64,000 nt of DNA, taken from assembly GCF_014385095.1 (NCBI RefSeq), contig NZ_JACRTC010000004.1:62001-126000 (forward strand), read 5' to 3'. The translations under genes and the position numbers were made by a program. Origin of the DNA: Zongyangia hominis. GTDB taxonomy: Bacteria > Bacillota > Clostridia > Oscillospirales > Ruminococcaceae. A model generated the notes under the pieces. The model did no database searches, had not been told where the DNA came from, and was given only the letters and a program-made list of their open reading frames with translations. Shown here in pieces: positions 31,871-43,591 of this stretch. How positions within the stretch are numbered: the first letter of the stretch is position 1; each line of letters begins with the position of its first letter.

Positions 31871-32869
31871 TTATTTGTTTGCCTCTTCGACCGCGACAGC
31901 GCAGGCGACGGTGGCGCCGACCATGGGGTTATTGCCCATGCCGATGAGGCCCATCATCTCTACGTGTGCGGGGACGGAGGAGGAACCGGCGAACTGGGCG
32001 TCGCCGTGCATGCGGCCCATGGAGTCGGTCAGGCCATAGGAAGCCGGGCCGGCGGCCATGTTGTCCGGATGCAGGGTGCGGCCGGTGCCGCCGCCGGAAG
32101 CGACGGAGAAGTATTTGACGCCGTTTTCATAGGACCATTTTTTGTAGGTGCCTGCCACCAGGTGCTGGAAGCGGGTGGGGTTGGTGGAGTTGCCGGTGAT
32201 GGAGACGTCCACTTTCTCGTGCTTCATGATGGCGACGCCTTCCAGGACGTCGTTGGCGCCATAGCATTTGACCTTGGCCTTGTCGCCGTCGGAGAACGCT
32301 CTCTCCTCCACGACATTGAGCTCGCCGGTGGCGAAGTCATAATCGGTCTTCACATAGGTAAAGCCGTTGATTCTGGAAATGATGTAAGCGGCATCCTTGC
32401 CCAGGCCGTTGAGGATAACCCGGAGGGGTTTCTTTCTGGCCTTGTTGGCGGTTCTGGCGATACCGATGGCGCCCTCTGCGGCGGCGAAGGACTCATGGCC
32501 CGCCAAGAAGCAGAAGCAGTCGGTCTCTTCTCTGAGCAGCATAGCGCCCAAGTTGCCGTGGCCCTTGCCCACGTCTCTCTGCTCGGCGACGGAGCCGGGT
32601 ACGCAGAAGGCCTGCAGGCCCAGACCGATGGCCTCAGCGGCGTCGGCGGCAACGGTAATGCCTTTTTTCAGTGCGATGGCAACGCCCAGGGTGTAGGCCC
32701 AGACGGCGTTCTCAAACGCGATGGGCTGTACGCCTTTGACAATGGCGTCCACATCTATGCCTTTGCTCAAGCAAAGGTCGCGGGCCTCTTCGAGGGATGC
32801 AAAGCCGTACTCAGCCAGGCATTTCTCAATTTTGGCCATTCTTCTTTCTTTACCTTCAAACTGTGCCAT
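31871..32869 (-). CDS. GGGtGRT family protein
   Basis: A 332-residue cytoplasmic protein with the family signature SVASGGGTGRTLHPDNMA around residue 265. Other conserved-looking parts are GHGNLGAMLLREETDCFCFL, AGHESFAAAEGAIGIARTAN and ITGNSTNPTRFQHLVAG. The family is widespread in anaerobes and its biochemical role is unknown to me. AAGGAGG stands 8 bases before ATG 32869. It lies 20 bp after an iron-sulfur scaffold-like gene in one transcript, so it probably works with iron-sulfur cluster chemistry. Confidence 0.9.
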   Translation of the reverse strand: MAQFEGKERRMAKIEKCLAEYGFASLEEARDLCLSKGIDVDAIVKGVQPIAFENAVWAYTLGVAIALKKGITVAADAAEAIGLGLQAFCVPGSVAEQRDVGKGHGNLGAMLLREETDCFCFLAGHESFAAAEGAIGIARTANKARKKPLRVILNGLGKDAAYIISRINGFTYVKTDYDFATGELNVVEERAFSDGDKAKVKCYGANDVLEGVAIMKHEKVDVSITGNSTNPTRFQHLVAGTYKKWSYENGVKYFSVASGGGTGRTLHPDNMAAGPASYGLTDSMGRMHGDAQFAGSSSVPAHVEMMGLIGMGNNPMVGATVACAVAVEEANK

Positions 32870-32889
32870 GTTTGTTACCTCCTTCTCCC

Positions 32890-33582
32890 TTATTCTTCAC
32901 GCGGGTCGACATATTTGGCAGCGCCTTCATAGCGGCCGTATGTACCGGTTGCTTTTTCAAAAGCCTCTTTCGGGTCCATGCCGTGGCGGATGTTTTCCAG
33001 CATGACGCCCAGCTTTACGAATTTGTAGCCGGTGACTTCGCTGTTTTCATCCAAGGCGATGTTGAGGACATAACCCTCGGCCATCTCCAGATAGCGCACG
33101 CCCTTGGCGTTAGTGGCATACATGGTGCCCACCTGGGAGCGAAGGCCCTTGCCCAGGTCCTCGAGTCCGGCGCCGATGGGCAGTCCGCCCTCGGAGAAAG
33201 CGGTCTGGCTGCGGCCGTAAGCGAGCTGTTTGAAGATTTCACGCATGGCCACGTTGATGGCGTCGCACACCAGGTCGGTGTTGAGCGCCTCCAAGAGGGT
33301 CTTGCCGGTGAGGATCTCCGCCGCCATGGCCGCGGAATGGGTCATACCGGAGCAGCCCAGGGTTTCCACCATGGCCTCCTCGATGATGCCCTCCTTGACG
33401 TTGAGGGTCAGTTTGCACGCGCCCTGCTGGGGTGCGCACCAGCCCACACCGTGGGAAAGACCGGAAATATCCGAAATCTGATAAGCTTTGACCCATTTGC
33501 CCTCCTCGGGGATGGGTGCCGGGCCGTGTTTCGGGCCCTTTGCGACGACGCACATTTTCTCAACTTCATGAGAATAGTTCAT
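32890..33582 (-). CDS. NifU-like iron-sulfur cluster scaffold protein
   Basis: A 230-residue protein, start ATG 33582 with AAAGGAG 7 bases upstream. Three Cys are placed as in the IscU/NifU scaffold: WCAPQQGACKL, ETLGCSGMTHS and DLVCDAINVAM. GLSHGVGWCAP and EILTGKTLLEAL support the fold. It is longer than IscU (about 130 residues), with an extra C-terminal half. It probably holds or passes a cluster for the GGGtGRT partner. No IscS or SufBCD genes are nearby. Confidence 0.82.
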   Translation of the reverse strand: MNYSHEVEKMCVVAKGPKHGPAPIPEEGKWVKAYQISDISGLSHGVGWCAPQQGACKLTLNVKEGIIEEAMVETLGCSGMTHSAAMAAEILTGKTLLEALNTDLVCDAINVAMREIFKQLAYGRSQTAFSEGGLPIGAGLEDLGKGLRSQVGTMYATNAKGVRYLEMAEGYVLNIALDENSEVTGYKFVKLGVMLENIRHGMDPKEAFEKATGTYGRYEGAAKYVDPREE

Positions 33583-33597
33583 ATCGGTACTCCTTTC

Positions 33598-33620
33598 GCT
33601 TTCGCGGAAACCCGCGAAAA
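33598..33620 (-). promoter_or_regulatory. Hairpin just before the scaffold gene's ribosome site
   Basis: On the minus strand TTTCGCGG, GTTT and CCGCGAAA form a short perfect stem ending about 3 bases before AAAGGAG. It may affect translation start. It lies in an unusually long leader (about 265 bases from the promoter at 33855). Confidence 0.45.
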
Positions 33621-33854
33621 AAGATTTGTTCGTCCCAGCCGCCTCGCACCGCGTGCCGCGGCCGCAGACCCGCGATACCATTCCCGCTTTCTAGCGGCAT
33701 CCCGCCATGGAGCGTCCGGGCCCCGGCGCCGCGCCGCAAAACCCAGATGGAACGAATGGAATCTGCCGGAGACAATCGTTGTCCCGTCCGCCATTCCCAA
33801 CCTTTCGACGGCGAAAACCGTCCCCTTTGGACAAGAAGGGCGCAACTACTTTGT

Positions 33855-33883
33855 ATTATAATATGGGGCGGAGTATTAATCAA
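33855..33883 (-). promoter_or_regulatory. Promoter of the scaffold/GGGtGRT operon
   Basis: On the minus strand TTGATT (33883-33878) and TATAAT (33860-33855) are 17 bases apart. The resulting leader is about 265 bases. The plus-strand gap to secA otherwise holds only the secA promoter. Confidence 0.6.
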
Positions 33884-34033
33884 GAGAATCGGGAGTTAAA
33901 TTTCTGTCAATCTCTCTCAAAACCGCCTTCCAGGGCCATTTATTTACTGAATGTTCATCCTTTTGTCCGGGGGCTTCTATATAATGTTTGCTGAGTGCCA
34001 GTTTTCTTATTTATATACTTCTCCATCCTTCAA

Positions 34034-34062
34034 TTGACAAAATTAGGAAACCTCGGTAGAAT
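34034..34062 (+). promoter_or_regulatory. secA promoter
   Basis: TTGACA and TAGAAT with exact 17-base spacing, about 75 bases before the secA start. Confidence 0.75.
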
Positions 34063-34137
34063 AGGAATGTTCCAGTGAATTTCGGTTTGCACCGGGTTTT
34101 GTTCCCGGTGTTTCCAATATGTTAGAGGTGAAAGTAC

Positions 34138-36891
<2,754 letters not shown>

Positions 36892-36892
36892 C

Positions 36893-37482
36893 CTGCGGTC
36901 GGCAAGCGGCCTCCCGGCCGTAATCAAGCATAATAGTGCCCGCTTTCATGTCGCGTCCCAAGTCTAATGCGCAACACTGCCGCGCAGCACGCGATTCAAT
37001 TTCATATGATGCCGCAGCGCGTCATCCCCCACCGGTAGGTGGGCGGTCGGCAAGCGGCCTCCCGGCCGTAATCAAGCATAATAGTGCCCGCTTTCATGTC
37101 GCGCCCCAAGTCTAATGCACAACACTGCCGCGTCACCCGCCCACCTGCCGGCGAGGATATCGCGCCCTTAGTCTTGTTCGCACCACTGTCGCGTAGCTCG
37201 CACCCAAATCACGTACAAAACTGCAGCGCGGTCTGTCGGCGGACACTGTCCGCCCACCGGTAGGTGGGCGGTCGGCAAGCGGCCTCCCGGCCGTAATCAA
37301 GTATAATAGTGCCCGCTTCCATGTCGCGCCCTTAGTCTTGTTCGCACCACTGCCGCGTCACCCGCGCGCCTGCCGGCGAGGATATCGCGCCCTTAGTTTT
37401 GTTCGCACCACTGCCGCGCAGCTCGCACTCAAATCACGTACAAAACCGCAGCGCGGTCTGTCAGCGGACACTGTCCGCCCGG
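36893..37482. repeat. Cluster of GC-rich intergenic repeat units (about 60 bp)
   Basis: The 590 bp after secA consist of mosaic repeats. CGGTCGGCAAGCGG with 80 or more following bases recurs at 36896, 37044 and 37269. TCGCGCCCTTAGT.TTGTTC recurs with a 61-base period at 37324 and 37385. CACCGGTAGGTGGGCGG occurs at about 37031 and 37256. The units match, in reverse complement, those at 51636-51755. No gene is present before 37483. Confidence 0.85.
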
Positions 37483-37626
37483 CAGATCGTACTGTTCGTC
37501 TTAGCGGGCAGCCAAAACGCCATCGCGTTTTATGAACACATGGGCTTTACCCTCACGGGAAAGCAGCTCGTACAGCAGACGCCTTTCGGCGATCTGCGGG
37601 AATTAGAAATGCTGCTCCTCCGGTAA
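37483..37626 (+). pseudogene. Relic: C-terminal tail of a GNAT N-acetyltransferase
   Basis: The frame ending at TAA 37624-37626 reads QIVLFVLAGSQNAIAFYEHM then GFTLTGKQLVQ and LRELEMLLLR. N-x-x-AIxFYExxGF is the GNAT C-terminal signature. The upstream part of the gene is missing, replaced by the repeat cluster; there is no start codon with a ribosome site. Probably a remnant left when repeats recombined. Confidence 0.75.
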
Positions 37627-37636
37627 TGCAAACACA

Positions 37637-37668
37637 AAAGGGCCGTGGAAACTTCCACGGCCCTTTTT
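37637..37668. terminator. Bidirectional terminator
   Basis: AAAAGGGCCGTGGAA and TTCCACGGCCCTTTTT form a perfect stem with a one- to three-base loop. It ends the aldo/keto reductase gene on the minus strand. Confidence 0.92.
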
Positions 37669-37698
37669 CTATTGCATATGCTGTGTCGATCTGGGAAA

Positions 37699-38652
37699 TT
37701 ACTCCGCGAAGATGCGGTCGTACTCGCTGTTGATGTAGGCGATCTCTTTTTCGGAGAGCTCCCAGTTGGCGGCGGCCACATTCTGAAGCGCCTGTTCGGG
37801 GGTTCTCATGCCCACCAGGGCGCTGGTGACCAGGTCGTTCTGGGTGGTCCAGTTGATGGCCACCTGACCCACCGGCACATTGTGGTCCGCGGCGATGGAG
37901 CGCAGCACTTCGACGAGCTGCATGCATTTGCTCCACTTGGGCTCCTGGAAAAAGTCGTAGAAATTGGCGCGGTTGTCGCCCGGGCCAAACTTGGGCAGCT
38001 CCTTATATTTGCCGGAGAGGACGCCGGAGCCGAGGGATCCATAGGTCAGCACACCCATGCCGTGCGCTTTGGCGTATTCCAGCAGATGCTGCTCATCGCG
38101 GTAGATGAGGGAGAACTGGGGCTGGATGCTGACCACCTCACCCGCTTTGCGGCAGGCGTCCATCTGCGCGGGGCTGAAGTTGGAGACGCCGATGTAGCGG
38201 ATTTTGCCCTGATCTTTGGCCTTCATCAGCGCGGCCATGGTGTCCTCAAAGGGAGTCTTCTGGACCGGCTCAGGCCAGTGAATCTGCATCAGGTCGATGG
38301 TGTCCACGCCCAGGTTTTTGAGGGATTTGTCGATGCCGTAGGTGATATATTCCGGGGAACAATCCTTGTAGACCGGGGAAGTCTGATCGTCCCAGCGGAT
38401 GGCGCATTTGGTGGCCAAAATGACCTTGTCCCGCACGCCCTTGATGGCCTCGCCCACGATCTTCTCCGCGTGGCCGCGTCCGTAAGCCGGCGCTGTGTCC
38501 ACCAGGGTGACGCCCGCGTCAATGGCGGTGCGCAGGGTCTCGATGGAATTCTTGTCGTCCGCCGGACCCCAGAAGTCCCCGCCGATGGCCCAGGTTCCCG
38601 CGCCGATGACGGATACATTCAGGTCTGTGTTGCCCAGTTTTTTAAAACGCAT
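37699..38652 (-). CDS. Aldo/keto reductase
   Basis: A 317-residue NADPH-dependent reductase. The start ATG 38652 (MRFKKLGNTDLNVSVIG) has an AGGAGGTAAGG site. Catalytic residues visible: Asp and Tyr in VDTAPAYGRGHAE, Lys in ILATKC, His in LMQIHWPEP. The (beta/alpha)8 barrel is complete, with the phosphate-binding segment near ALVGMRTPEQ. Substrate not predictable; members reduce sugars, aldehydes or quinones. It is a single-gene unit with its own terminator. Confidence 0.93.
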   Translation of the reverse strand: MRFKKLGNTDLNVSVIGAGTWAIGGDFWGPADDKNSIETLRTAIDAGVTLVDTAPAYGRGHAEKIVGEAIKGVRDKVILATKCAIRWDDQTSPVYKDCSPEYITYGIDKSLKNLGVDTIDLMQIHWPEPVQKTPFEDTMAALMKAKDQGKIRYIGVSNFSPAQMDACRKAGEVVSIQPQFSLIYRDEQHLLEYAKAHGMGVLTYGSLGSGVLSGKYKELPKFGPGDNRANFYDFFQEPKWSKCMQLVEVLRSIAADHNVPVGQVAINWTTQNDLVTSALVGMRTPEQALQNVAAANWELSEKEIAYINSEYDRIFAE

Positions 38653-38786
38653 CTGTACCTTACCTCCTGTTTTTCCTAAGAGCTCATTTCTCAAACAACC
38701 CCTATTATAGCACTTTTTGACAGAGGAACAAGCCCTCATTCTGTGCAACTTGTTCCTATTTTTGCGTCATTGTGTTTGATTGGGGC

Positions 38787-38826
38787 GAAAAAGGACGGCT
38801 TTGTTCACAAAGCCGTCCTTTTTTAT
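38787..38826. terminator. Terminator hairpin
   Basis: AAAAAGGACGGCTTTGT pairs with ACAAAGCCGTCCTTTTTT. It is 170 bp downstream of the alcohol dehydrogenase stop on the minus strand, past a repeat unit. Confidence 0.85.
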
Positions 38827-38839
38827 TTGAGAAATTTTC

Positions 38840-38998
38840 GCCAGCTGCCGCGCCTACCGGCGAGGATGGCGCGCCCTCAATCTTGTTTGCTACATTGCCG
38901 CGCCGCACGCGTTCAAATTTCATACGATGCCACAGCGCGACACCCCCCGCTGGGAGGCGGCGCCGCTGCGCGGTATGGGTGCGGACACTGTCCGCGGC
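38840..38998. repeat. Intergenic repeat unit, same family as 36893-37482
   Basis: CGCCTACCGGCGAGGATGGC, GCGCCCTCAATCTTGTTTGC, TTTCATACGATGCCACAGCG and GCGCGGTATGGGTGCGGACA follow each other as in the other clusters. The TTTC.TA.GATGCC.CAGCG word also occurs at about 36999 and 49052. Confidence 0.75.
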
Positions 38999-40113
38999 TA
39001 GACGAAGAGTTCGGTCAGGACGCGCTTCGTGTCGTCCAGCGTAAAGACGCCCGGGGTGTTTTGGAAGTTGGCGTTGCCCTTAAACCGGGGGAGATAGTCC
39101 TCGATTTGGGGCGGGGTCATCTTCACTTCCATGCGGGCTAAGTCTTTAATGAGGTCCACGAAGGTCTCACAGTGGGTGCCCAGCGCGGCCTCGAACCCGG
39201 CAAACTTCTTCGGGTAAGCCTCCTGGGCCCGGTGGATGTACTCGGGCAGGAAGATGGCGCAGGCCTTGCCGTGGGCGATGTGGTAGTCCTCGGTCAGGAC
39301 ATAGCTCAGGGCGTGGCAGAAGGTGGTGCCGGTGATGTTGATGACAAGCCCGCCGTAGAGGGAGGCGTAATAGAGCCGCTCTCTCAGGGTGTGGGGCAGA
39401 TGCTCGCCGCTGTCGCCCTTGTGCATATAGAGCTGAATGAGGCTCCCGCCCAGGATGGAGATACCCCGCAGAGCATAGGCGTCGGATACCTCGTTACCCT
39501 TGGCCGCGAAGAGGCCTTCCAAACAGTGGGCAAAGGCGTCCAGGGCGGTGCTGACGGTGAAGTCATAGTTTAAGCTGTAAGTATATTTTGGGTCCCCAAA
39601 GGAGAGGGCCGCATAGGTCTCATCGCTTTTAAAGCTCTTTTTCTGGCCGGTGGCGTCGTTTGTCAGGACGGATACCGCCGTCACCTCGCTGCCGGTGCCC
39701 GCCGTAGTGCCCACCAGCACAAAGGGAAGGGCGCGGTTCTGCCATCCGCCGTAGATATCCAGTCCCGAAAGCTGGGGATTGGAAGCAAAGACCGCCACCG
39801 CCTTGGTGGAGTCCAGCGGCGAACCGCCGCCGATGCCTAAGATGAACTGGGCGCCCATCTCCCGGGCGATTTGGCCCGCTTTATGGCAGGTCATGACGTA
39901 GGGGTTCTGCACCACCTCGTCGAACACCTGGTAGCCGATGCCCTCCTTGTCCAGCGCCGCCGTGACGTCATCCAAGGCGCCGCAGGCCTTGGCGCTGTGC
40001 TTGCCGGTGACGATGAGGCATTTGTCCCCCAGCTTTTTGAGGGCGGCGCTGTTTTTGAGCACGCAGTCCTCCCCGCTGGTGACCCGGGCCGGCATATACA
40101 TATTAAAATTCAT
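38998..40113 (-). CDS. Iron-containing alcohol dehydrogenase
   Basis: A 371-residue group III metal-dependent dehydrogenase. The nucleotide site is ILGIGGGSPLDSTKAVAVFA. Metal ligands are the Asp and His around TALDAFAHCLEG, the His in FCHALSYVL and the His in HIAHGKACAIFLPE. The N-terminus MNFNMYMPARVTSGEDCV is typical. It probably interconverts an alcohol and aldehyde with NAD(P)H in fermentation. AAGGAG lies about 8 bases before ATG 40113. Single gene; its end borders a repeat unit. Confidence 0.93.
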   Translation of the reverse strand: MNFNMYMPARVTSGEDCVLKNSAALKKLGDKCLIVTGKHSAKACGALDDVTAALDKEGIGYQVFDEVVQNPYVMTCHKAGQIAREMGAQFILGIGGGSPLDSTKAVAVFASNPQLSGLDIYGGWQNRALPFVLVGTTAGTGSEVTAVSVLTNDATGQKKSFKSDETYAALSFGDPKYTYSLNYDFTVSTALDAFAHCLEGLFAAKGNEVSDAYALRGISILGGSLIQLYMHKGDSGEHLPHTLRERLYYASLYGGLVINITGTTFCHALSYVLTEDYHIAHGKACAIFLPEYIHRAQEAYPKKFAGFEAALGTHCETFVDLIKDLARMEVKMTPPQIEDYLPRFKGNANFQNTPGVFTLDDTKRVLTELFV

Positions 40114-40225
40114 GTCTTTCCACTCCTTGTCCTTGCTCTTGTTCCCGTTCTTACCGCGTTTTCTCTATGATACCATGATCGTTTCTCCCAGGCAAGGGAC
40201 CCGTCCCGTTCCCAGGGGGAAGCGG

Positions 40226-41581
40226 CTACTTTCGTTTGTCCTCGCCGTCCGGCTGGTCCTCCCAGGGCGCGGGATAGGGCTCGCTTCTGGGCGGTTTGGG
40301 CGCATCGTCCTCGATCTTCTTGGGCGGGGGGTAGACCTCGTTGTTGCCGTATTTGCCCTTTCTCATGAAGGGCATCTGCACCTTTTTGCCGCTGCCCAGA
40401 TGAATTTGCTGGGGCTCGGCCTCATATTCCGCCGTGCGCCAGGGCAGGCCACGCTTTTCCAGCCGCTTCTCGGTGAGGCCCCGGACGATGGAGTAGATCA
40501 CCGCGAAGAGGGGGATACCCAGCAGCATGCCAAGGAATCCGAATTCCCCGCCGGCCACGATGATGGCCAGCAGCGCCCAGAAGGCGGGCAGGCCCGTCTT
40601 GCTGCCGGAGATTTTCGGGTCGATGATATTGCCGTCGATCTGCTGGAGGACGACGATAAAGATGACAAACCAAATGGCCTGGATGGGGTTGACCATCAGA
40701 ATGATGAGGGTGGAGATCACCGCGCCGATGATGGCGCCGAAGAAGGGGATGAGGCTGCACACACCCATGATGACCGCCACCAGAATGGGGTAGGGCCACC
40801 GAAACAGGGTAAGGAAAAGAAAGCACAGGGAGCCGACGATGCAGCCGTCCAAGACCTTGCCGGTGATGAAGCCGTTAAAGATCTGATGGCTGTGCCGGGC
40901 CAGGTTGATGGCCCCGTCCACGAAGCCCTCGGGCAGGAAGGCGTACATGACCTTCTTGATCTGGGCGCAGAATTTTTCCTTGCTCATGAGCAGATAGAAG
41001 GACACCACGATGCCCAAGAAAAAGTTGGCCACGCCGGAGCCTAAAGACATGGAGAAATCCAGCACCTTGGGCAGGGCGATGTTGGCAAGTTCCAGGGCTT
41101 TGGTCATGATCTCCTCGCCGGAAATCATGAACTTGGACACCGCGTCATAGATTTCGGGTTGCTCCTGCAAAATCTTGTTGACAAAGGTGGTCAGCTGGCT
41201 GACATAATAGGGGATGTTGCGGGCCAAAAGATAGACGCTGTTGACAAGCTGGGGCAGAATAAAGGAAAACAGGGCCACCAGCACGATGAGGGCCACCAGA
41301 TAGGTGGTAATCACCGCCAAAGTCCGCTTGGCCTTTTTTCTGGGTTTGTCCCGTTCCAGCATCCGCCCGTAGAGCCGCTCGAAAAAATTCATGGGGGTGT
41401 TGAGCAGATAGGCGATGGCAAAGCCGAACAAAAACGGGGTCAGCAGGCTGAGAATACGGCGCAGGCCGCTGAAAATGGAGCCCATGTTCCAAAAGATGAG
41501 AAAGATGGCCACCCCGGCGGCTAAGACGAGAATATTGGAAATGGTGCGGGAAGTATATCTTCTATCCCAATGAAATTTCAT
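40226..41581 (-). CDS. AI-2E family membrane transporter
   Basis: A 451-residue protein of the AI-2E/PerM family. Start ATG 41581 (MKFHWDRRYTSR) after GAGGTG. There are about eight helices, arranged as two or three, then a long loop, then five, with the family signature region LIPFFGAIIGAVISTLIILM and QQIDGNIIDPKISG. A cytoplasmic proline- and acid-rich tail of about 60 residues ends PAPWEDQPDGEDKRK. The family includes exporters of autoinducer-2 and Na+/H+ antiporters, so the substrate is uncertain. Confidence 0.92.
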   Translation of the reverse strand: MKFHWDRRYTSRTISNILVLAAGVAIFLIFWNMGSIFSGLRRILSLLTPFLFGFAIAYLLNTPMNFFERLYGRMLERDKPRKKAKRTLAVITTYLVALIVLVALFSFILPQLVNSVYLLARNIPYYVSQLTTFVNKILQEQPEIYDAVSKFMISGEEIMTKALELANIALPKVLDFSMSLGSGVANFFLGIVVSFYLLMSKEKFCAQIKKVMYAFLPEGFVDGAINLARHSHQIFNGFITGKVLDGCIVGSLCFLFLTLFRWPYPILVAVIMGVCSLIPFFGAIIGAVISTLIILMVNPIQAIWFVIFIVVLQQIDGNIIDPKISGSKTGLPAFWALLAIIVAGGEFGFLGMLLGIPLFAVIYSIVRGLTEKRLEKRGLPWRTAEYEAEPQQIHLGSGKKVQMPFMRKGKYGNNEVYPPPKKIEDDAPKPPRSEPYPAPWEDQPDGEDKRK

Positions 41582-41786
41582 CCGATCAGACACCTCATTT
41601 TTCTTCCGTTGCATCCGGGGGTGCTCCCCAGGTGCCATTATCAAGTAGTATAGAGGATTTGCCTGGAAAAATCCAGCAAACGGGCAGAAAATTAAGGAAA
41701 GTTTTCATTTTATTCGCTCCAGAGACGTCTTGGGGCCTGTCGGGGGAAATGGGGTGCCTGTGCTCCTGGGATAGGCGCATCCGCCG

Positions 41787-41816
41787 TTGAAAAAACGGCG
41801 CTGTTTGTGGTATATT
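41787..41816 (+). promoter_or_regulatory. Possible promoter in the AI-2E/CorC gap
   Basis: TTGAAA and TATATT are 18 bases apart, next to a CGCCGTT/AACGGCG hairpin (41782-41800). It would start transcripts about 330 bases before the CorC-like gene. Weak evidence. Confidence 0.35.
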
Positions 41817-41918
41817 ACTACATACGAAATTCTTTTTTCCCCGGCGGCGCGGCGTCCGGCGAAGCTCCCAGTCCGCGTCGCCTATTCGGCGCTGCTTTTT
41901 AGCCTGGTTCTTCCGAGC

Positions 41919-42040
41919 GCCGCCGGGCCCTCTTCGCATGCGCCCCCTGACCGCGGCGGTCATCGTGTCCCGCTCCCGCCGCCCGGGCCCTCTTGGACGC
42001 GCCCTCTGACTGTGGTGGTCATCCGTGTCCCGCTCCCGCC
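41919..42040. repeat. Two copies of a 58-bp GC-rich direct repeat
   Basis: GGGCCCTCTT..CATGCGCCCC then GGTCATC.GTGTCCCGCTCCC is found twice, about 58 bases apart, followed by a fragment. It fills part of the 571-bp gap 41582-42152, which otherwise shows only the possible promoter. Confidence 0.65.
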
Positions 42041-42152
42041 GCCGCATGCCCGCTGGAAATCGTTCCGCGCCAGGACGGGACCGCTTTCTTCGCTGCCCAT
42101 CCCGCTTTTCCACCGGGGAAAAGTGATCTGTTAAAAATAAGGAGAGATTTCT

Positions 42153-43424
42153 TTGGACGGAGCTTCATGGCTCTACTATCTGCTCATTGTGGTACTCGTG
42201 GCCCTGTCGGCCTTCTTTTCATCCACCGAAACGGCCTATTCCAGCGTCAATATGATCCGCATGCGCCACTACGCCGACAGCGGCGACAAGCGGGCCAAGA
42301 CGGCCCTTGGCATCGCGGAAAACTTTGACCGGGCCCTGTCGGCCATCCTCATCGGCAACAACATCGTCAATATCGCGTCGGCCTCCATCGGCACGGTGAT
42401 CTTTACCGCGCTCATGGGCCCGGCGGGCGTGGGCGTCTCCACAGCGGTCATGACGGTGGTGGTGCTCATCTTCGGCGAAATCCTGCCCAAAACCCTGGCC
42501 AAGGATAACGCCGAAAAGACCGCCCTGGCCGCCGCCGGGCCGCTGCGGGCGCTGATGACCATCTTTTCCCCGCTGGTCACCGTCTTCGTCTGGCTGACCA
42601 AGGTGGTGCGCCGCAAGGACGGAGGCAAACAGCCCTCGGTGACAGAGGAAGAGCTCAAATACATCATCGAGGAAATTGAAGACGAAGGCGTCCTGCAAAA
42701 GCAGGAGAGCGAGCTGCTCCAATCGGCGCTGGAATTTGACGACATCACCGTGTCGGAAATTTGCACCCCCCGTGTGGACATGGTGGCCGTTGATCTCGGC
42801 GACAGCGTGGAGGAAATCAAGAATGTCTTCCTCTCGGAAAAATATACCCGCGTCCCGGTGTATGACAAGACCATCGACTCCATCGTGGGCGTCCTCCACG
42901 AGCGGGAGTTCTTGCGCGCCTACATCGAGCACGGGGACCAAGTGGACGTGCAAAGCCTCATCCAGGAGGTCCTCTTCATCCCGCCCAAGAAGCGGATCTC
43001 CACCCTCTTGCGGGAGCTGCAGCGCAGCCGCAGCCATATGGCCATCATCGCTGACCAATACGGCGGCACCTTCGGGCTCATCACCTTGGAGGACATCCTC
43101 GAGGAACTGGTGGGGGAAATCTGGGACGAGGAGGACGAGGTGGAACGGGACATCGAGGTGCTGGGCGAAGGGCGCATCCGGGTCAAAGGCGACATCGACG
43201 TGGACGACGTCTTCGATTATTTCGGCCTGCCCGATCCGGACGACTCCATCACCGCCGTCACCATCTCAGGCTACATCATGGACGTGGCGGGCAAAGTCCC
43301 CGAATCGGGGGAGCGCTTTTCGGCCGACGGCTTTGTGTTTCACGTCGAGCAGGTGGAGGAGCAGCGCATCCTGTCGGTCGTCATCTCCCGCCGGCCCCAA
43401 GAGGAGCCGCCCCAGGACAGCTGA
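42153..43424 (+). CDS. CorC/HlyC-type membrane protein with CNNM and CBS domains
   Basis: A 423-residue protein. The CNNM membrane domain (residues 1-150) begins LYYLLIVVLVALSAFFSSTE and contains IGNNIVNIASASIG and FGEILPKTLAK. A CBS pair (about 200-330) starts VSEICTPRVDMVAVD, and a CorC_HlyC domain ends the protein. The family includes magnesium or cobalt efflux proteins and proteins once called haemolysins. Start is TTG 42153 after AAGGAGA. A terminator follows at 43547. Confidence 0.92.
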   Translation: MDGASWLYYLLIVVLVALSAFFSSTETAYSSVNMIRMRHYADSGDKRAKTALGIAENFDRALSAILIGNNIVNIASASIGTVIFTALMGPAGVGVSTAVMTVVVLIFGEILPKTLAKDNAEKTALAAAGPLRALMTIFSPLVTVFVWLTKVVRRKDGGKQPSVTEEELKYIIEEIEDEGVLQKQESELLQSALEFDDITVSEICTPRVDMVAVDLGDSVEEIKNVFLSEKYTRVPVYDKTIDSIVGVLHEREFLRAYIEHGDQVDVQSLIQEVLFIPPKKRISTLLRELQRSRSHMAIIADQYGGTFGLITLEDILEELVGEIWDEEDEVERDIEVLGEGRIRVKGDIDVDDVFDYFGLPDPDDSITAVTISGYIMDVAGKVPESGERFSADGFVFHVEQVEEQRILSVVISRRPQEEPPQDS

Positions 43425-43546
43425 CCCCAAGCGCCCTGGCGCTCCAGAGCGTCCGGCTCGTGTCCACCGGCATCCGGGGCCATGGCCCGCGGGAAACCGC
43501 GGCGCTCACAAAATGCGCGCCACGGCCGGCACAAAAAGGAACGATC

Positions 43547-43591
43547 AACGGCACACGCCGCAGGTTGCCTGCGTTGTGTGCCGTTTTTGCG
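43547..43591 (+). terminator. Terminator after the CorC-like gene
   Basis: AACGGCACAC and GTGTGCCGTTTTT pair, extended inside by GCAGG/CCTGC, ending in five T residues. Confidence 0.8.
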
